49,605 nt of DNA from SB15 sp964639245 (lineage in GTDB: Bacteria; Chloroflexota; Anaerolineae; Aggregatilineales; J027). Below are positions 1 to 8,170 of the stretch, piece after piece (position 1 is the stretch's first letter; each line of letters begins with the position of its first letter). A model generated the notes under the pieces. It was not told the origin of the DNA. It ran no database searches and was given only the letters and a program-made list of their open reading frames with translations. Location: positions 1 through 49,605 of the forward strand of contig CAZXCU010000027.1 in the NCBI GenBank assembly GCA_964639245.1, read 5' to 3'. The position numbers were made by a program, and so were the translations under genes.

Positions 1-250
1 CCGCTCATAAAATGAGCATTGCTGAGTTTTCTCTATGAATTAGCACCACTGGTTACAACGCCTCCAAGTAAATCGACAGATAGCGCGTGCAAACTCCCCT
101 CTCCAACCTTTTGGAGAGGGGCCGGGGTGAGGTTGTGCAGTCCCTCCCCCCTGTTCATTCATCTTCAGACCCGTGTTCATGCCAAAACTCACTAGCCATC
201 CCATCCGTATAAGCAAATAATAATGAGAGATATTGAAAGGGATGTGTTGA
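1..250. other. Intergenic region upstream of the GH13 gene
   Basis: No gene is supported here. A short dyad (GCTCAT-AAA-ATGAGC, positions 3-17) could be the end of an upstream terminator. A palindromic repeat lies at 96-132. A purine-rich AAAGGG sequence lies about 9 bases before the GH13 start codon. Confidence 0.6.
96..132. repeat. Short palindromic repeat, CCCCTCTCC/GGAGAGGGG family
   Basis: The arms CCCCTCTCC and GGAGAGGGG enclose a 7-base loop and are followed by GGGGTGAGG. The same modules recur at 16448-16485, and a fuller version with both CCTCACCCC and GGGGTGAGG ends lies inside the acyl-AMP ligase gene at 6661-6719. This is a dispersed non-coding palindrome family. Confidence 0.75.
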
Positions 251-2695
251 ATGAAAAAATATTGCCATCTATTCATCATGCTCGTTGTGCTGGTAAGCAT
301 TTTGCCAACCCACGCTCAAACCGATGACCCCGTAGACTATATTATTACCGTCCTGCAAAACACCGAAAATTACACCTCCTTTGAGGCCATCTCCACCACC
401 GACAACCGGGGGGAATGGGAAGTTGCCGAATTTTCCAACGGACAAGCATGGGAAACCCAAATCGAAGTCCAGAGTGTTTTTGTCCGTCAGGGCGAAACCG
501 TCAGTGTTCAGCATAAAATGATGCTGGACGATACGCTGAAAGATTTTTTTGGCAACACCGTCGCCGATTACACCGCCCAAGCTGAAATTCGCTCCATTGG
601 CGGAGAACATTTTGTCAATGCGGCGTACACCGAAACCGCTACCGATATGGATGCCCTGCCCGATGGCTGGATTGCCTATGATGAAAGTTCCCCCGCGCTG
701 TATCCCGGCCTCAATGGGGTGTTGGCGCAGGGGGTGGACGACCCCACCTCTTTCCTTCATATGATTTTTCAGTTGGAAGCCCCCGTCACCCGCGAGGCTT
801 TAGAACCCTTTTTGGTCGACACGCGCTCTCAGCCCGCCGTCTTAGCCGATGGCACACCCGTTGAACAATTCACCCTCCTGATGAACAAAGACGCGGCGCT
901 GGCCTTGCGGATTTTTTTCAATCCTGACGACCCCGCCCTGATGCGTTTGTTTGAACTCGCCTCCGATACGCCTTTGACCCTGACCTTGTATGTCGATGAA
1001 ACAGGCAATTTGCGCCAGTTGGACTACACTTTTTCGCTGACTATGACCGACGCGGATATTAGCCAGGCGATTGGCGCACCTGCCGGCACCACTATAGATG
1101 TCCACAGTGACATTCGATATTCTGTTGTCCTCTCCAACATCAACACACCCCTTGACCCACCCACCGCCCCCGCAATCGCGGATACATCCGATTTACCCGC
1201 CTTTGCCGCCCAACCGATTCCCGAAAATTTGCGCTGGTGGAATGACCGCGTATTTTATGAAGTGTTCGTTCGCAGTTTTTACGACAGCAACGGCGACGGT
1301 ATTGGCGATCTTCAGGGGGTGATTCAAAAATTAGATTATCTGAGCGAACTCGGTGTCACCGGATTATGGCTTATGCCCATCGCCCAATCCCCCAGCTATC
1401 ATGGCTATGATGTGGTGGATTATTACACCATCGAACAGGATTACGGCACAAACGCCGACTTTTTGCAATTGATGGAAGAAGCCCATGCGCGGGAAATGGT
1501 CGTGATTGTGGACTTGGTGATGAATCACACCTCCAGCGAGCATGAATGGTTTACCGCTTCCGCCGGAGGCAACCCCGATTATCGTGAGTTTTACATCTGG
1601 CAGGACGCACCCGGCGATTACGCCAGTCCGTGGGGGTCGAATGTCTGGCACGAACGCAACGGCGACTTTTATTATGGCCTGTTCTGGGAAGGGATGCCCG
1701 ATTTAAATTATGCGAATCCGGCAGTCACGGCTGAAATGCAAGCGGTCATTGCCTTCTGGTTACAGGACATGGGCGTGGATGGTTTCCGCTTGGATGCGAT
1801 TCGCCATCTCATCGAAGACGGTGCGATACAGGAAAATACCCCCGCAACGCTGGCATGGCTCGAAGATTTTCATGCCTATGTCGAATCGCTGAATCCCGAT
1901 GCGCTGACCGTTGGCGAAATCTGGGATGATACCGCCGAAGTTGTTCCCTATGTCGGAAACCGTGTGGACATTGCGTTTGAATTTGACTTTGCTGAAGCCA
2001 TCCTCAAAAGTTTGAACTTCGGCCTCAACACCCCTCTCATCAATGCCCAGAACACCCTTTTAGGATCCTATCCTGCCGGACAATATGCCACCTTCATCAC
2101 CAACCACGACCAGAATCGTATTATGAGTCAATTGGGTGGGGACGAAGGCAAAGCGAGGGTCGCCGCCACGCTTTTACTCACCAGCGCGGGTGTACCCTTC
2201 CTTTATTACGGCGAAGAAATCGGTATGGTGGGCGAAAAACCCGATGAACGCATCCGTACCCCGATGCAATGGGATGACACCCGCATTTATGGCGGTTTCA
2301 GCACCGATGCCCCCTGGCAGCCTTTCCAGACCGGCTACCGCACCAACAATGTCGAATCTCAGGATGCCAACCCCGACTCGCTCCTCAACCACTACCGCGC
2401 CCTGATTGATGTGCGAAATACCCATCCCGCCCTGCGTGAAGGGGCGCTGCAACTGGTCGAAACAGGCCATCAAGGGGTCTATGCCCTGCTGCGATATACC
2501 GCCGATGAAACCCTGCTGGTGGTGGTCAATCTGACCGACGAACCGATTTCAGACTATGCGCTGACGTTGGATGATTCGATGAGCGCCACGCCGGAACTCC
2601 TGTTTGGCACAGGCGACCTTGCCGCATGGGAGGCAGAATATCGCCCTGTAGACAAACTCGCCCCGTATGCGAGTCTGATTATCCGCTTGAAATAA
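251..2695 (+). CDS. Secreted GH13 alpha-amylase-family glycoside hydrolase with an extra N-terminal domain
   Basis: The 814-residue protein begins with a Sec signal peptide (about residues 1-22, ending near THA-Q). Residues 25-310 form a beta-rich domain resembling LppX/LolA-type lipoprotein folds. A GH13 (beta/alpha)8 barrel starts near residue 327. The four classical GH13 regions are visible: DLVMNH (421-426), GFRLDAIRH with nucleophile D515, general acid E556 in VGEIWDD, and NHD with H619-D620. The C-terminal 90 residues form the usual beta-sandwich. GH13 enzymes cleave or transfer alpha-glucosidic bonds; the barrel resembles oligo-glucosidase/trehalose-synthase-like members, but the substrate cannot be read. 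The enzyme probably acts outside the membrane. It appears to be monocistronic. Confidence 0.92.
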   Translation: MKKYCHLFIMLVVLVSILPTHAQTDDPVDYIITVLQNTENYTSFEAISTTDNRGEWEVAEFSNGQAWETQIEVQSVFVRQGETVSVQHKMMLDDTLKDFFGNTVADYTAQAEIRSIGGEHFVNAAYTETATDMDALPDGWIAYDESSPALYPGLNGVLAQGVDDPTSFLHMIFQLEAPVTREALEPFLVDTRSQPAVLADGTPVEQFTLLMNKDAALALRIFFNPDDPALMRLFELASDTPLTLTLYVDETGNLRQLDYTFSLTMTDADISQAIGAPAGTTIDVHSDIRYSVVLSNINTPLDPPTAPAIADTSDLPAFAAQPIPENLRWWNDRVFYEVFVRSFYDSNGDGIGDLQGVIQKLDYLSELGVTGLWLMPIAQSPSYHGYDVVDYYTIEQDYGTNADFLQLMEEAHAREMVVIVDLVMNHTSSEHEWFTASAGGNPDYREFYIWQDAPGDYASPWGSNVWHERNGDFYYGLFWEGMPDLNYANPAVTAEMQAVIAFWLQDMGVDGFRLDAIRHLIEDGAIQENTPATLAWLEDFHAYVESLNPDALTVGEIWDDTAEVVPYVGNRVDIAFEFDFAEAILKSLNFGLNTPLINAQNTLLGSYPAGQYATFITNHDQNRIMSQLGGDEGKARVAATLLLTSAGVPFLYYGEEIGMVGEKPDERIRTPMQWDDTRIYGGFSTDAPWQPFQTGYRTNNVESQDANPDSLLNHYRALIDVRNTHPALREGALQLVETGHQGVYALLRYTADETLLVVVNLTDEPISDYALTLDDSMSATPELLFGTGDLAAWEAEYRPVDKLAPYASLIIRLK

Positions 2696-2728
2696 CTTTT
2701 TGGCTTATCTCTACATCTATCGGTACGG

Positions 2729-2750
2729 GCGGGTCTATGACCCGTCCCCG
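2729..2750. repeat. Palindrome downstream of the GH13 gene
   Basis: GGGCGGGTC-TAT-GACCCGTCCC lies about 35 bases after the amylase stop codon. It may act as a hairpin at the end of the transcript, but it has no T-run. It resembles the GGAC/GTCC palindromes found elsewhere in the window. Confidence 0.55.
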
Positions 2751-2955
2751 ATTCCAATCAAACGATAAAACAAACAAATCATAGGAGAGACAACGAAGCA
2801 TTAAAAACAGGCCAAAAGTCATGCAAAAATGTCTGCGCTCCCTGTCACAAAAAGGACGGTCAAAAAGAGGATGATGTGGTAGAGTATAGAAGTTCACCTG
2901 CCCCAACCCTGAACTATCGAAGGCATTTGGAGCGAGTCCGCACGGGGTAAAGACG

Positions 2956-3471
2956 ATGGGTAAAAGCAATTATCTTATCGAGGGAGTCTCTGGCACAGGC
3001 AAAACGTCGGTATGCCAAGAGTTGCGCCGACGCGGTTACGCCGCCATAAACGGTGATCGAGAACTGCGCTACCAAGCAAACCCAACCATGAGCGACGGGA
3101 TTCCAACCTTTTCATCCCCCGAAATCAGCCATGCACATAATATTTGGGATAGTGAAAAAGTAAGGCGGTTGGCAGCTAATCAGGATGACAAAGCCACTTT
3201 TTTCTGTGGCGGTTCCCGAAATTTTGAGGAGTTCATAGACATTTTTGATGAAATCTTCATCTTAGAGGTGGATGCAGAGACACTCAATGAACGCCTCGAC
3301 AATCGCCCCGATGATGAATGGGGCAAGAGCAAGCGCGAGCGAGAATTCATCCTACGTTTACACGCCACCAAAGAAGACATACCAAGCAAGGGAATCGTAA
3401 TCGATGCAACCCGACCCCTTGCCAGCGTCGTGGACGAAATCCTGAGCCATGTTGCGCGTCAATCTGCATAA
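2956..3471 (+). CDS. Small P-loop nucleotide kinase-like protein
   Basis: A 171-residue protein with a clear Walker A motif at residues 10-18 (GVSGTGKTS). A hydrophobic strand ending in acidic residues (EIFILEVD) could be Walker B, and an Arg/Lys-rich segment after residue 110 resembles the lid of adenylate- or shikimate-kinase-like enzymes. The size fits a single-domain small-molecule or nucleoside kinase of the AAA_18/AAA_33 type. The substrate cannot be assigned. The gene stands alone between the amylase and the convergent dinB. No strong ribosome-binding site precedes the ATG, but the P-loop sits at the expected distance from this start. Confidence 0.75.
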   Translation: MGKSNYLIEGVSGTGKTSVCQELRRRGYAAINGDRELRYQANPTMSDGIPTFSSPEISHAHNIWDSEKVRRLAANQDDKATFFCGGSRNFEEFIDIFDEIFILEVDAETLNERLDNRPDDEWGKSKREREFILRLHATKEDIPSKGIVIDATRPLASVVDEILSHVARQSA

Positions 3472-3545
3472 AAAACACGGTCTCACCCATCCAAACATGC
3501 CCGATTTGCAAGATTTTCCCCACACCCCTTCTTCGTACCAAGAAC

Positions 3546-3659
3546 CTATCCGCAAATTGTTTTCATCGGCTTAACAGCCTACAGGTAAGGCTGGCCTTGA
3601 GGCCAGTGAAGCTATTTTCACCGCCCTCAAGGACGGCGTTAAAATGAATTTACGGATAG
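3546..3659. mobile_element. MITE-like palindromic element with CTATCCG ends
   Basis: About 114 bp bounded by the inverted ends CTATCCGCAAATT and AATTTACGGATAG (12 of 13 match). Internal palindromes are GGCCTTGAGGCC and CCGCCCTCAAGGACGG. A related right half occurs at 15378-15428. No convincing target duplication is visible. It lies between the kinase gene and the convergent dinB. Confidence 0.6.
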
Positions 3660-3675
3660 ATACCAAAACTGTATG

Positions 3676-4800
3676 TTACCAGCCCGATGAGTCTTTTTTT
3701 ATGGATGAAATTGTCGAGATGTCTTCCCACAGCGCCAATTGCAAAAATTCGCTGTCAAACCCGCTAATGCCCACCCCCAACAAGCGGACGGGTTTGCCAC
3801 GCGGCCAATTTTTCTCCAGCAACTCCAGCGCCTGGGCAAAAATCACCGCCTCATTATCCGTCGGTTGCAACAGTTTCATCTGGCGGGTCAGCGTCGTAAA
3901 ATCCGACCAGCGCAGTTTGATTTTAACCGTATGCCCTTTGAGATTTTCTTTCCTCAGCGCCCGCCCCACTTCCTCCGACATTTCGCGCAATGTCTGAATC
4001 AAAACATCGCGGTTACTTACATCACGGTCATAGGTAATTTCGCGGCTAATGGATTTGGTTTCGTAATCCGTTTCAACGGGGCGGGTATCTATCCCCCGCG
4101 CACGCTGGTACATTTCCGCGCCGTGTTTGCCGAATCGCCGCACCAGTTCTGCCTCAGGAATCCGCGTCAAATTGCCGATGGTGTACACCTCCATACTGGC
4201 GAGAATTTCGGCGGTTTTTGGCCCCACCCCCCACAATTCCTGTACGGAAAGCGGGGCTAAAAAAGCCGCTTCTGCTCCCGCCGGCACCACCAGAATCGCG
4301 TTGGGGGGTGCGCTGCCATCCGAATGTGTTTTGCCGATGTTGTTGGCGATTTTGGCAACCAATTTATTGCTCGCCACCCCCAGCGAACACGGCAAATCGC
4401 ATTCCGTGTTAATTTTCGCCCGCAAACTTTGCGCGATGTCCTCCGCCGAATCAGGCAAATCGGACACATCCAGAAACGCTTCATCAATCGAAAGCTGCTC
4501 CACCCACGGCGTTAGCCCGTGCAAAATATCCATCACTTCACGGGAGGCAGCCTTATAATCTTCAAAATTTTTGGAGACAATCTGTAAATTGGGACACAAA
4601 CGCACGGCCTGCGACATCGGCATGGCAGAACGCACTCCGAACTTCCGCGCCGGATACGAACATGAAGCCACCACGCCGCGTTCTTCGGGTCGTCCGCCCA
4701 CCGCGAAGGGTTTGCCGCGCAAAGACGGAGTGCGCCGTTCTTCCACCGCACAGAAAAACGCATCCAGATCCAGGTGTAGGATTTTACGGGGTGTGTCCAT
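3676..4800 (-). CDS. dinB: DNA polymerase IV (Y-family translesion polymerase)
   Basis: A 374-residue Y-family polymerase that copies past damaged bases. The palm carboxylates are D11 (in LDLDAFF) and D106-E107 (in SIDEAFLDV). F16 occupies the steric-gate position. The thumb and little-finger domains follow. The C-terminus contains QLALW, which resembles a sliding-clamp-binding pentapeptide. The ATG has no ribosome-binding site; instead a TATAAT hexamer ends 6 bases before it, so the message may be leaderless. A GAAC-N4-GTTC dyad lies just upstream, consistent with SOS control. It is divergent from the HEAT-repeat gene. Confidence 0.95.
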   Translation of the reverse strand: MDTPRKILHLDLDAFFCAVEERRTPSLRGKPFAVGGRPEERGVVASCSYPARKFGVRSAMPMSQAVRLCPNLQIVSKNFEDYKAASREVMDILHGLTPWVEQLSIDEAFLDVSDLPDSAEDIAQSLRAKINTECDLPCSLGVASNKLVAKIANNIGKTHSDGSAPPNAILVVPAGAEAAFLAPLSVQELWGVGPKTAEILASMEVYTIGNLTRIPEAELVRRFGKHGAEMYQRARGIDTRPVETDYETKSISREITYDRDVSNRDVLIQTLREMSEEVGRALRKENLKGHTVKIKLRWSDFTTLTRQMKLLQPTDNEAVIFAQALELLEKNWPRGKPVRLLGVGISGFDSEFLQLALWEDISTISSIKKDSSGW

Positions 4801-4806
4801 ATAATC

Positions 4807-4812
4807 ATTATA
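4807..4812 (-). promoter_or_regulatory. Putative dinB -10 element, leaderless start
   Basis: TATAAT on the minus strand ends 6 bases before the dinB ATG, so transcription would begin at or next to the start codon. The -35 position, overlapping the GAAC dyad, holds only a weak hexamer (TGTTCT at 17-bp spacing). Confidence 0.45.
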
Positions 4813-4830
4813 AGAGAAATTAACGAGTTA

Positions 4831-4842
4831 GAACACAAGTTC
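4831..4842. promoter_or_regulatory. LexA-type SOS box upstream of dinB
   Basis: GAAC-ACAA-GTTC is a perfect match to the GAAC-N4-GTTC core bound by LexA of Gram-positive bacteria. It lies about 30 bases upstream of the dinB start and overlaps the expected -35 region. dinB is a typical SOS gene. LexA itself is not in the window, so the call rests on site sequence and position. Confidence 0.65.
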
Positions 4843-4872
4843 ACATGAAATTTAAGGCACAAACGACGGCTG

Positions 4873-5541
4873 ATGATGAGCCCTACCGATGCACCTTTTT
4901 TCTGGCAGTTTCAGCGCAAACGCGAACGCAATCAAACTATTATGGCACTGGTCAATATCATTGCTCATGGTGGAGGCGACACCTATGAAGCTGCCCGCAA
5001 TTTAAACAACATTGGATATACGCGGTTAGTCATGCCGATTGTCAAAACCATGCTGGAAAATCCAGACCGAGAAGCCCGCCACAGTGCTAGCTATGCTTTT
5101 ATCTATATGAACAACCGCTTTGCCATTCCTTATTTGATGCAAGTCTTAAACAATGAGAATGAATTAGACGAAGTACGGGGTCATGCAGCCGAAGCACTCG
5201 CCCAACTTCAATATAAAAAGGCTATTCCCCAACTTATTCAATTACTACAAGCAGAGTCGATACGACTAAAATGGGAGGCAATTTTCGCGCTGTCTTGTTT
5301 TGCGGATCAACAGTCTATACCTGCCTTAAAGCATATCGCCGCTACAGACCATCGCGCCAGCCTTGACCCTGATAACAAAACATTGGCAGAACAAGCCCAA
5401 GAAGCCCTTGATACGATTGCATATCAGATCCAGATAAAACGCAAAGCACAGCGCGAAAAATTACTTAATTGGCTTATTCTCGTTCTGCCAGCCATTTATC
5501 TCTATTGGCGGCGCGAGCGATTTTTCCCGACGAGGTTTTAA
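4873..5541 (+). CDS. HEAT-repeat protein with a C-terminal hydrophobic segment
   Basis: A 222-residue protein built of short alpha-helical HEAT/PBS-lyase-like repeats between residues 30 and 175 (for example the segments around HSASYAF, VRGHAAEALAQL and LKWEAIFALSCF). Such repeats form a protein-binding solenoid. The tail has basic residues followed by a hydrophobic stretch (NWLILVLPAIYLYW) that could anchor it in the membrane. Its last 68 bases overlap the end of the convergent acyl-AMP ligase gene. No clear ribosome-binding site is seen, and two adjacent ATGs are possible starts. The role is unknown. The LexA-like box lies about 30 bases upstream, but its control of this gene is speculative. 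Confidence 0.75.
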   Translation: MMSPTDAPFFWQFQRKRERNQTIMALVNIIAHGGGDTYEAARNLNNIGYTRLVMPIVKTMLENPDREARHSASYAFIYMNNRFAIPYLMQVLNNENELDEVRGHAAEALAQLQYKKAIPQLIQLLQAESIRLKWEAIFALSCFADQQSIPALKHIAATDHRASLDPDNKTLAEQAQEALDTIAYQIQIKRKAQREKLLNWLILVLPAIYLYWRRERFFPTRF

Positions 5542-7150
5542 TCAACCACTTATCATCTACCAGATACACATAACTCGCGGTGACAGTGCTTTGCTGCGCC
5601 ACTGCCTGCCGGATCTGATTGGCAATCTGCTGGCGTTCGGATTCATCATCCGTATCTACTTCCGCCACAATACCGATGAGTTCTGTGCCTTCGCGCTCAT
5701 CATACACGCCAAACGCCACCGCCCGCCCCGGATGCACCCCTACTACCGTGTTGACAATGGCTTCAACATCCTGCGGGTAAATATTTTTCCCGCCGTTGAT
5801 AATCAGGTCTTTTTTGCGCCCAATGATGAAAATTTCACCCTCCGCAAGATAGCCCATATCCCCGGTGGTGTACCAGCCATCCTTGAACAACTTTTCATTC
5901 AAGTCAGGCCGTTGATAATACCCGGTCAGCATAAAATTGCTTTTGACGTAGAGTTCCCCCACATGACGTTCGGGCAAAATATCGCCTGCATCGCCCATCA
6001 CCTGCACGCTGACTCCTTCAATCGGCTTGCCACAGGAAACATTTTCTAGGCGATTTTCGGCTAGGCCATTTTCAGAGGGAATCGCCTGCCGTTCATTTTC
6101 CAGCGCCTCACGGTCAATCCAATCATGCGTCGGGATTTTGCCAATGGGGGTTTGTGTCACGGCAAACACATTTTCCGCCATCGCATAACTCACCGTCAGA
6201 TGTTCCATTGTCAGGCCGTTGTCACGGAATCGCTCATAAAATGCCCGATGACTCGACGCATGAACGGGTTCGGAACAGTTGATAAACGCCCGCATGGATT
6301 TTAAGGAGAGATTTTCTGTGTCGCGTTTACGGATGCGGCGGGCAGAATGGTTATAAGCGAAATTCGGCAGCCAGCACAGCGTTCCCTGATAGTCGTGAAT
6401 CGCCCGAAAAAGCATGGCGGGGTGTTTGACCCAATCAAATGGTGACATCAACACCAAGGGAATCCCCTGTACCAAGGGCAGCAGAAATCCCGCAATCAAC
6501 CCCATATCATGATACAGGGGCAGCCAGCTCACAATCACATCCTTTTCAGTTAAGGCCAGTGCATCGCTGTAACTTGCCAGTTGATTTAAAACTGCCTCAT
6601 GCGAAAGCGCCACCCCTTTCTGCAAACCCGTCGTACCGGAGGAATGTTGCAAAAACGCCACCTCACCCCTCCGCCCCCTCTCCTTTTTGGGGAGACGCGA
6701 ATGCGGTTGGGGGGTGAGGGTTGTTACTCGACACCCCACCACTTGCGCCAACTGCGGGGCAAATTCATCGGTGGTCAGCACCCATTTCGCGTCGGAATGT
6801 TTCACCAACTGCGCCATGCTAGACATATAAATTTCAGGGTCGAGTTTTTCTGTCAGCGTGGGGAACATCGACGGAATCGCGCCAAGCAGCATCGCCCCCC
6901 AGAAAGCAAAAATACTTTCCAGATTTTGTGTATGCGCCAGAATGATTAAATCGCGGGGCAGCACGCCTAAATCTTGCAAAGCGCCGGCGTAATTTTCTAC
7001 CTGCTGCCGAAAATCCTTGCGGGTCACGGTGATGGGGTCTTTGCCCGTTTCAAGGTAGATAATCGCAGGGGCGTGGGGCTGAACCCCCGTGAGGCTAACA
7101 GCATCCAAAAGAGTCTGAAATTGAGGACGGGTGGTCAAATTCAACAGCAT
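5474..7150 (-). CDS. Fatty acyl-AMP ligase (adenylate-forming enzyme)
   Basis: A 558-residue adenylate-forming enzyme of the FAAL/acyl-CoA synthetase class. It activates a carboxylic acid with ATP, most likely for transfer to the acyl carrier protein encoded just upstream. Visible motifs are the P-loop SSGTTGLQKG (170-179), YTTGDMG, GRKKDLIINGGKNIYP, and a C-terminal SSGKIAR with the expected catalytic lysine. The gene overlaps the acyl carrier gene as TGATG. Residues 144-163 are low-complexity and basic (TPQPHSRLPKK...) and are encoded by a genomic palindromic repeat inserted in frame just before the P-loop. Confidence 0.9.
   Translation of the reverse strand: MLLNLTTRPQFQTLLDAVSLTGVQPHAPAIIYLETGKDPITVTRKDFRQQVENYAGALQDLGVLPRDLIILAHTQNLESIFAFWGAMLLGAIPSMFPTLTEKLDPEIYMSSMAQLVKHSDAKWVLTTDEFAPQLAQVVGCRVTTLTPQPHSRLPKKERGRRGEVAFLQHSSGTTGLQKGVALSHEAVLNQLASYSDALALTEKDVIVSWLPLYHDMGLIAGFLLPLVQGIPLVLMSPFDWVKHPAMLFRAIHDYQGTLCWLPNFAYNHSARRIRKRDTENLSLKSMRAFINCSEPVHASSHRAFYERFRDNGLTMEHLTVSYAMAENVFAVTQTPIGKIPTHDWIDREALENERQAIPSENGLAENRLENVSCGKPIEGVSVQVMGDAGDILPERHVGELYVKSNFMLTGYYQRPDLNEKLFKDGWYTTGDMGYLAEGEIFIIGRKKDLIINGGKNIYPQDVEAIVNTVVGVHPGRAVAFGVYDEREGTELIGIVAEVDTDDESERQQIANQIRQAVAQQSTVTASYVYLVDDKWLIKTSSGKIARAANRDKWLAERE
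6661..6719. repeat. Palindromic repeat embedded in frame within the acyl-AMP ligase gene
   Basis: The ends CCTCACCCC (6661-6669) and GGGGTGAGG (6711-6719) are perfect inverted repeats. The centre contains CTCTCC-TTTTT-GGGGAG. The same modules occur as intergenic repeats at 96-132 and 16448-16485. Here the element is translated through as about 20 codons without a stop or frameshift. Confidence 0.8.
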
Positions 7151-7398
7151 CAGCCGAGCATCACCCGTTTGACCATTTGATTCAGGGTGTTCATCGCGTC
7201 AACGTTTAAATCGGGGTCGGGGATGTAAACATTAAATTCGGTTTCGACATATACCCCCAATTCCGCCAGCGAAAACGAATCCATCAACCCCTGTGTGATA
7301 ATCGGCTCATTATCCTTGAGTTGATATTTCGCATCCCGGATCAACTCTTTGGTGATGAAGCTCCGTAATTTTTCGCGGACTTCGTGTTCAATCAGCAT
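7150..7398 (-). CDS. Acyl carrier protein
   Basis: An 82-residue helical protein with the phosphopantetheine site at D40-S41 (LMDSFSLAELG), of normal length for a stand-alone carrier. Its stop codon overlaps the start of the acyl-AMP ligase as TGATG, so the two are co-transcribed and probably translationally coupled. It is the likely acceptor of the activated acyl group. No polyketide synthase or peptide synthetase gene is adjacent, so the downstream use of the acyl-carrier product is not shown here. Confidence 0.88.
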   Translation of the reverse strand: MLIEHEVREKLRSFITKELIRDAKYQLKDNEPIITQGLMDSFSLAELGVYVETEFNVYIPDPDLNVDAMNTLNQMVKRVMLG

Positions 7399-7534
7399 CG
7401 GTCATTCCTTCCATGAATGGTCGAATCTTAACCGTTGGCAGGCAACTCGGCTAGACCGCTTTCGCTCTAAGTCCAATCAGCTGTCTATTTTTCTATTCAT
7501 GGCTATGAGGGAGAATTCATTCCCCATGCCAGCA

Positions 7535-8098
7535 TTACCGTTTAACCCGCAGCAGCAAAAACGACAGCACAGAGGTTGGCGTGGCGGGCGGAGGCGGTGG
7601 GATTTTGGCAAGCGCTTCGGGGGTGGTGGCGCGACGGCGGGCAAGTTCCAACCGCAAACTTTCTTCCCCCTGTTTCATCGCCCAATGATGATTGTCGGAA
7701 AAAATCGGTTTGAGGGCAAAAGAAAACATTTTCAACAGGGGTTTGGTCGCTCGAATCTTCCAATCATACGTGATATGGACATCCTTCCCGTCTTGCTCAA
7801 ATGTCCAGATGCCACGCCCCACAAAATCCCCCCATGCTTCTAGCGAAAACCCATGCGGCTTATTAATTTCCGTGACGCGAAACTGCCAGCGCAAGGTATA
7901 GGGCAGCCAGCCTTTGGTATACAGACCGATTTCTGTGCCTACGCCGGACGCATCGCCTTTTTTAAGTTCTTTCACATCCAGATAAACGGAAGGCCACCAG
8001 CGCGTCAAAATTTGCCCATCCGAGAGAATCTCGAAAATTTCCTCGCAGGTGCTTTCCATCCGCCAATGCGTAATGAAGTGATAATCGTTGATCGTCAT
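7535..8098 (-). CDS. SRPBCC (START/polyketide-cyclase-like) superfamily protein
   Basis: A 187-residue protein whose first 145 residues fit the SRPBCC ligand-binding fold (IFEILSDGQILTRWWPSVY..., then alternating strands including LRWQFRVTEI and GRGIWTFEQ). A proline-rich hinge (IPPPPPATPT) leads to a short hydrophobic basic tail. I chose the ATG at 8098 because GGGGAG lies 5 bases before it; the frame extends 10 codons further upstream without a better site. The ligand is unknown. It is upstream of and in the same direction as the acyl carrier/ligase pair, with a 136-base gap. Confidence 0.78.
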   Translation of the reverse strand: MTINDYHFITHWRMESTCEEIFEILSDGQILTRWWPSVYLDVKELKKGDASGVGTEIGLYTKGWLPYTLRWQFRVTEINKPHGFSLEAWGDFVGRGIWTFEQDGKDVHITYDWKIRATKPLLKMFSFALKPIFSDNHHWAMKQGEESLRLELARRRATTPEALAKIPPPPPATPTSVLSFLLLRVKR

Positions 8099-8170
8099 GA
8101 AACTCCCCTTGTATAAAACGGATAACACTCCTCCTACTATATGCGAAATTGGGGAATTGGGTTAATTTTT

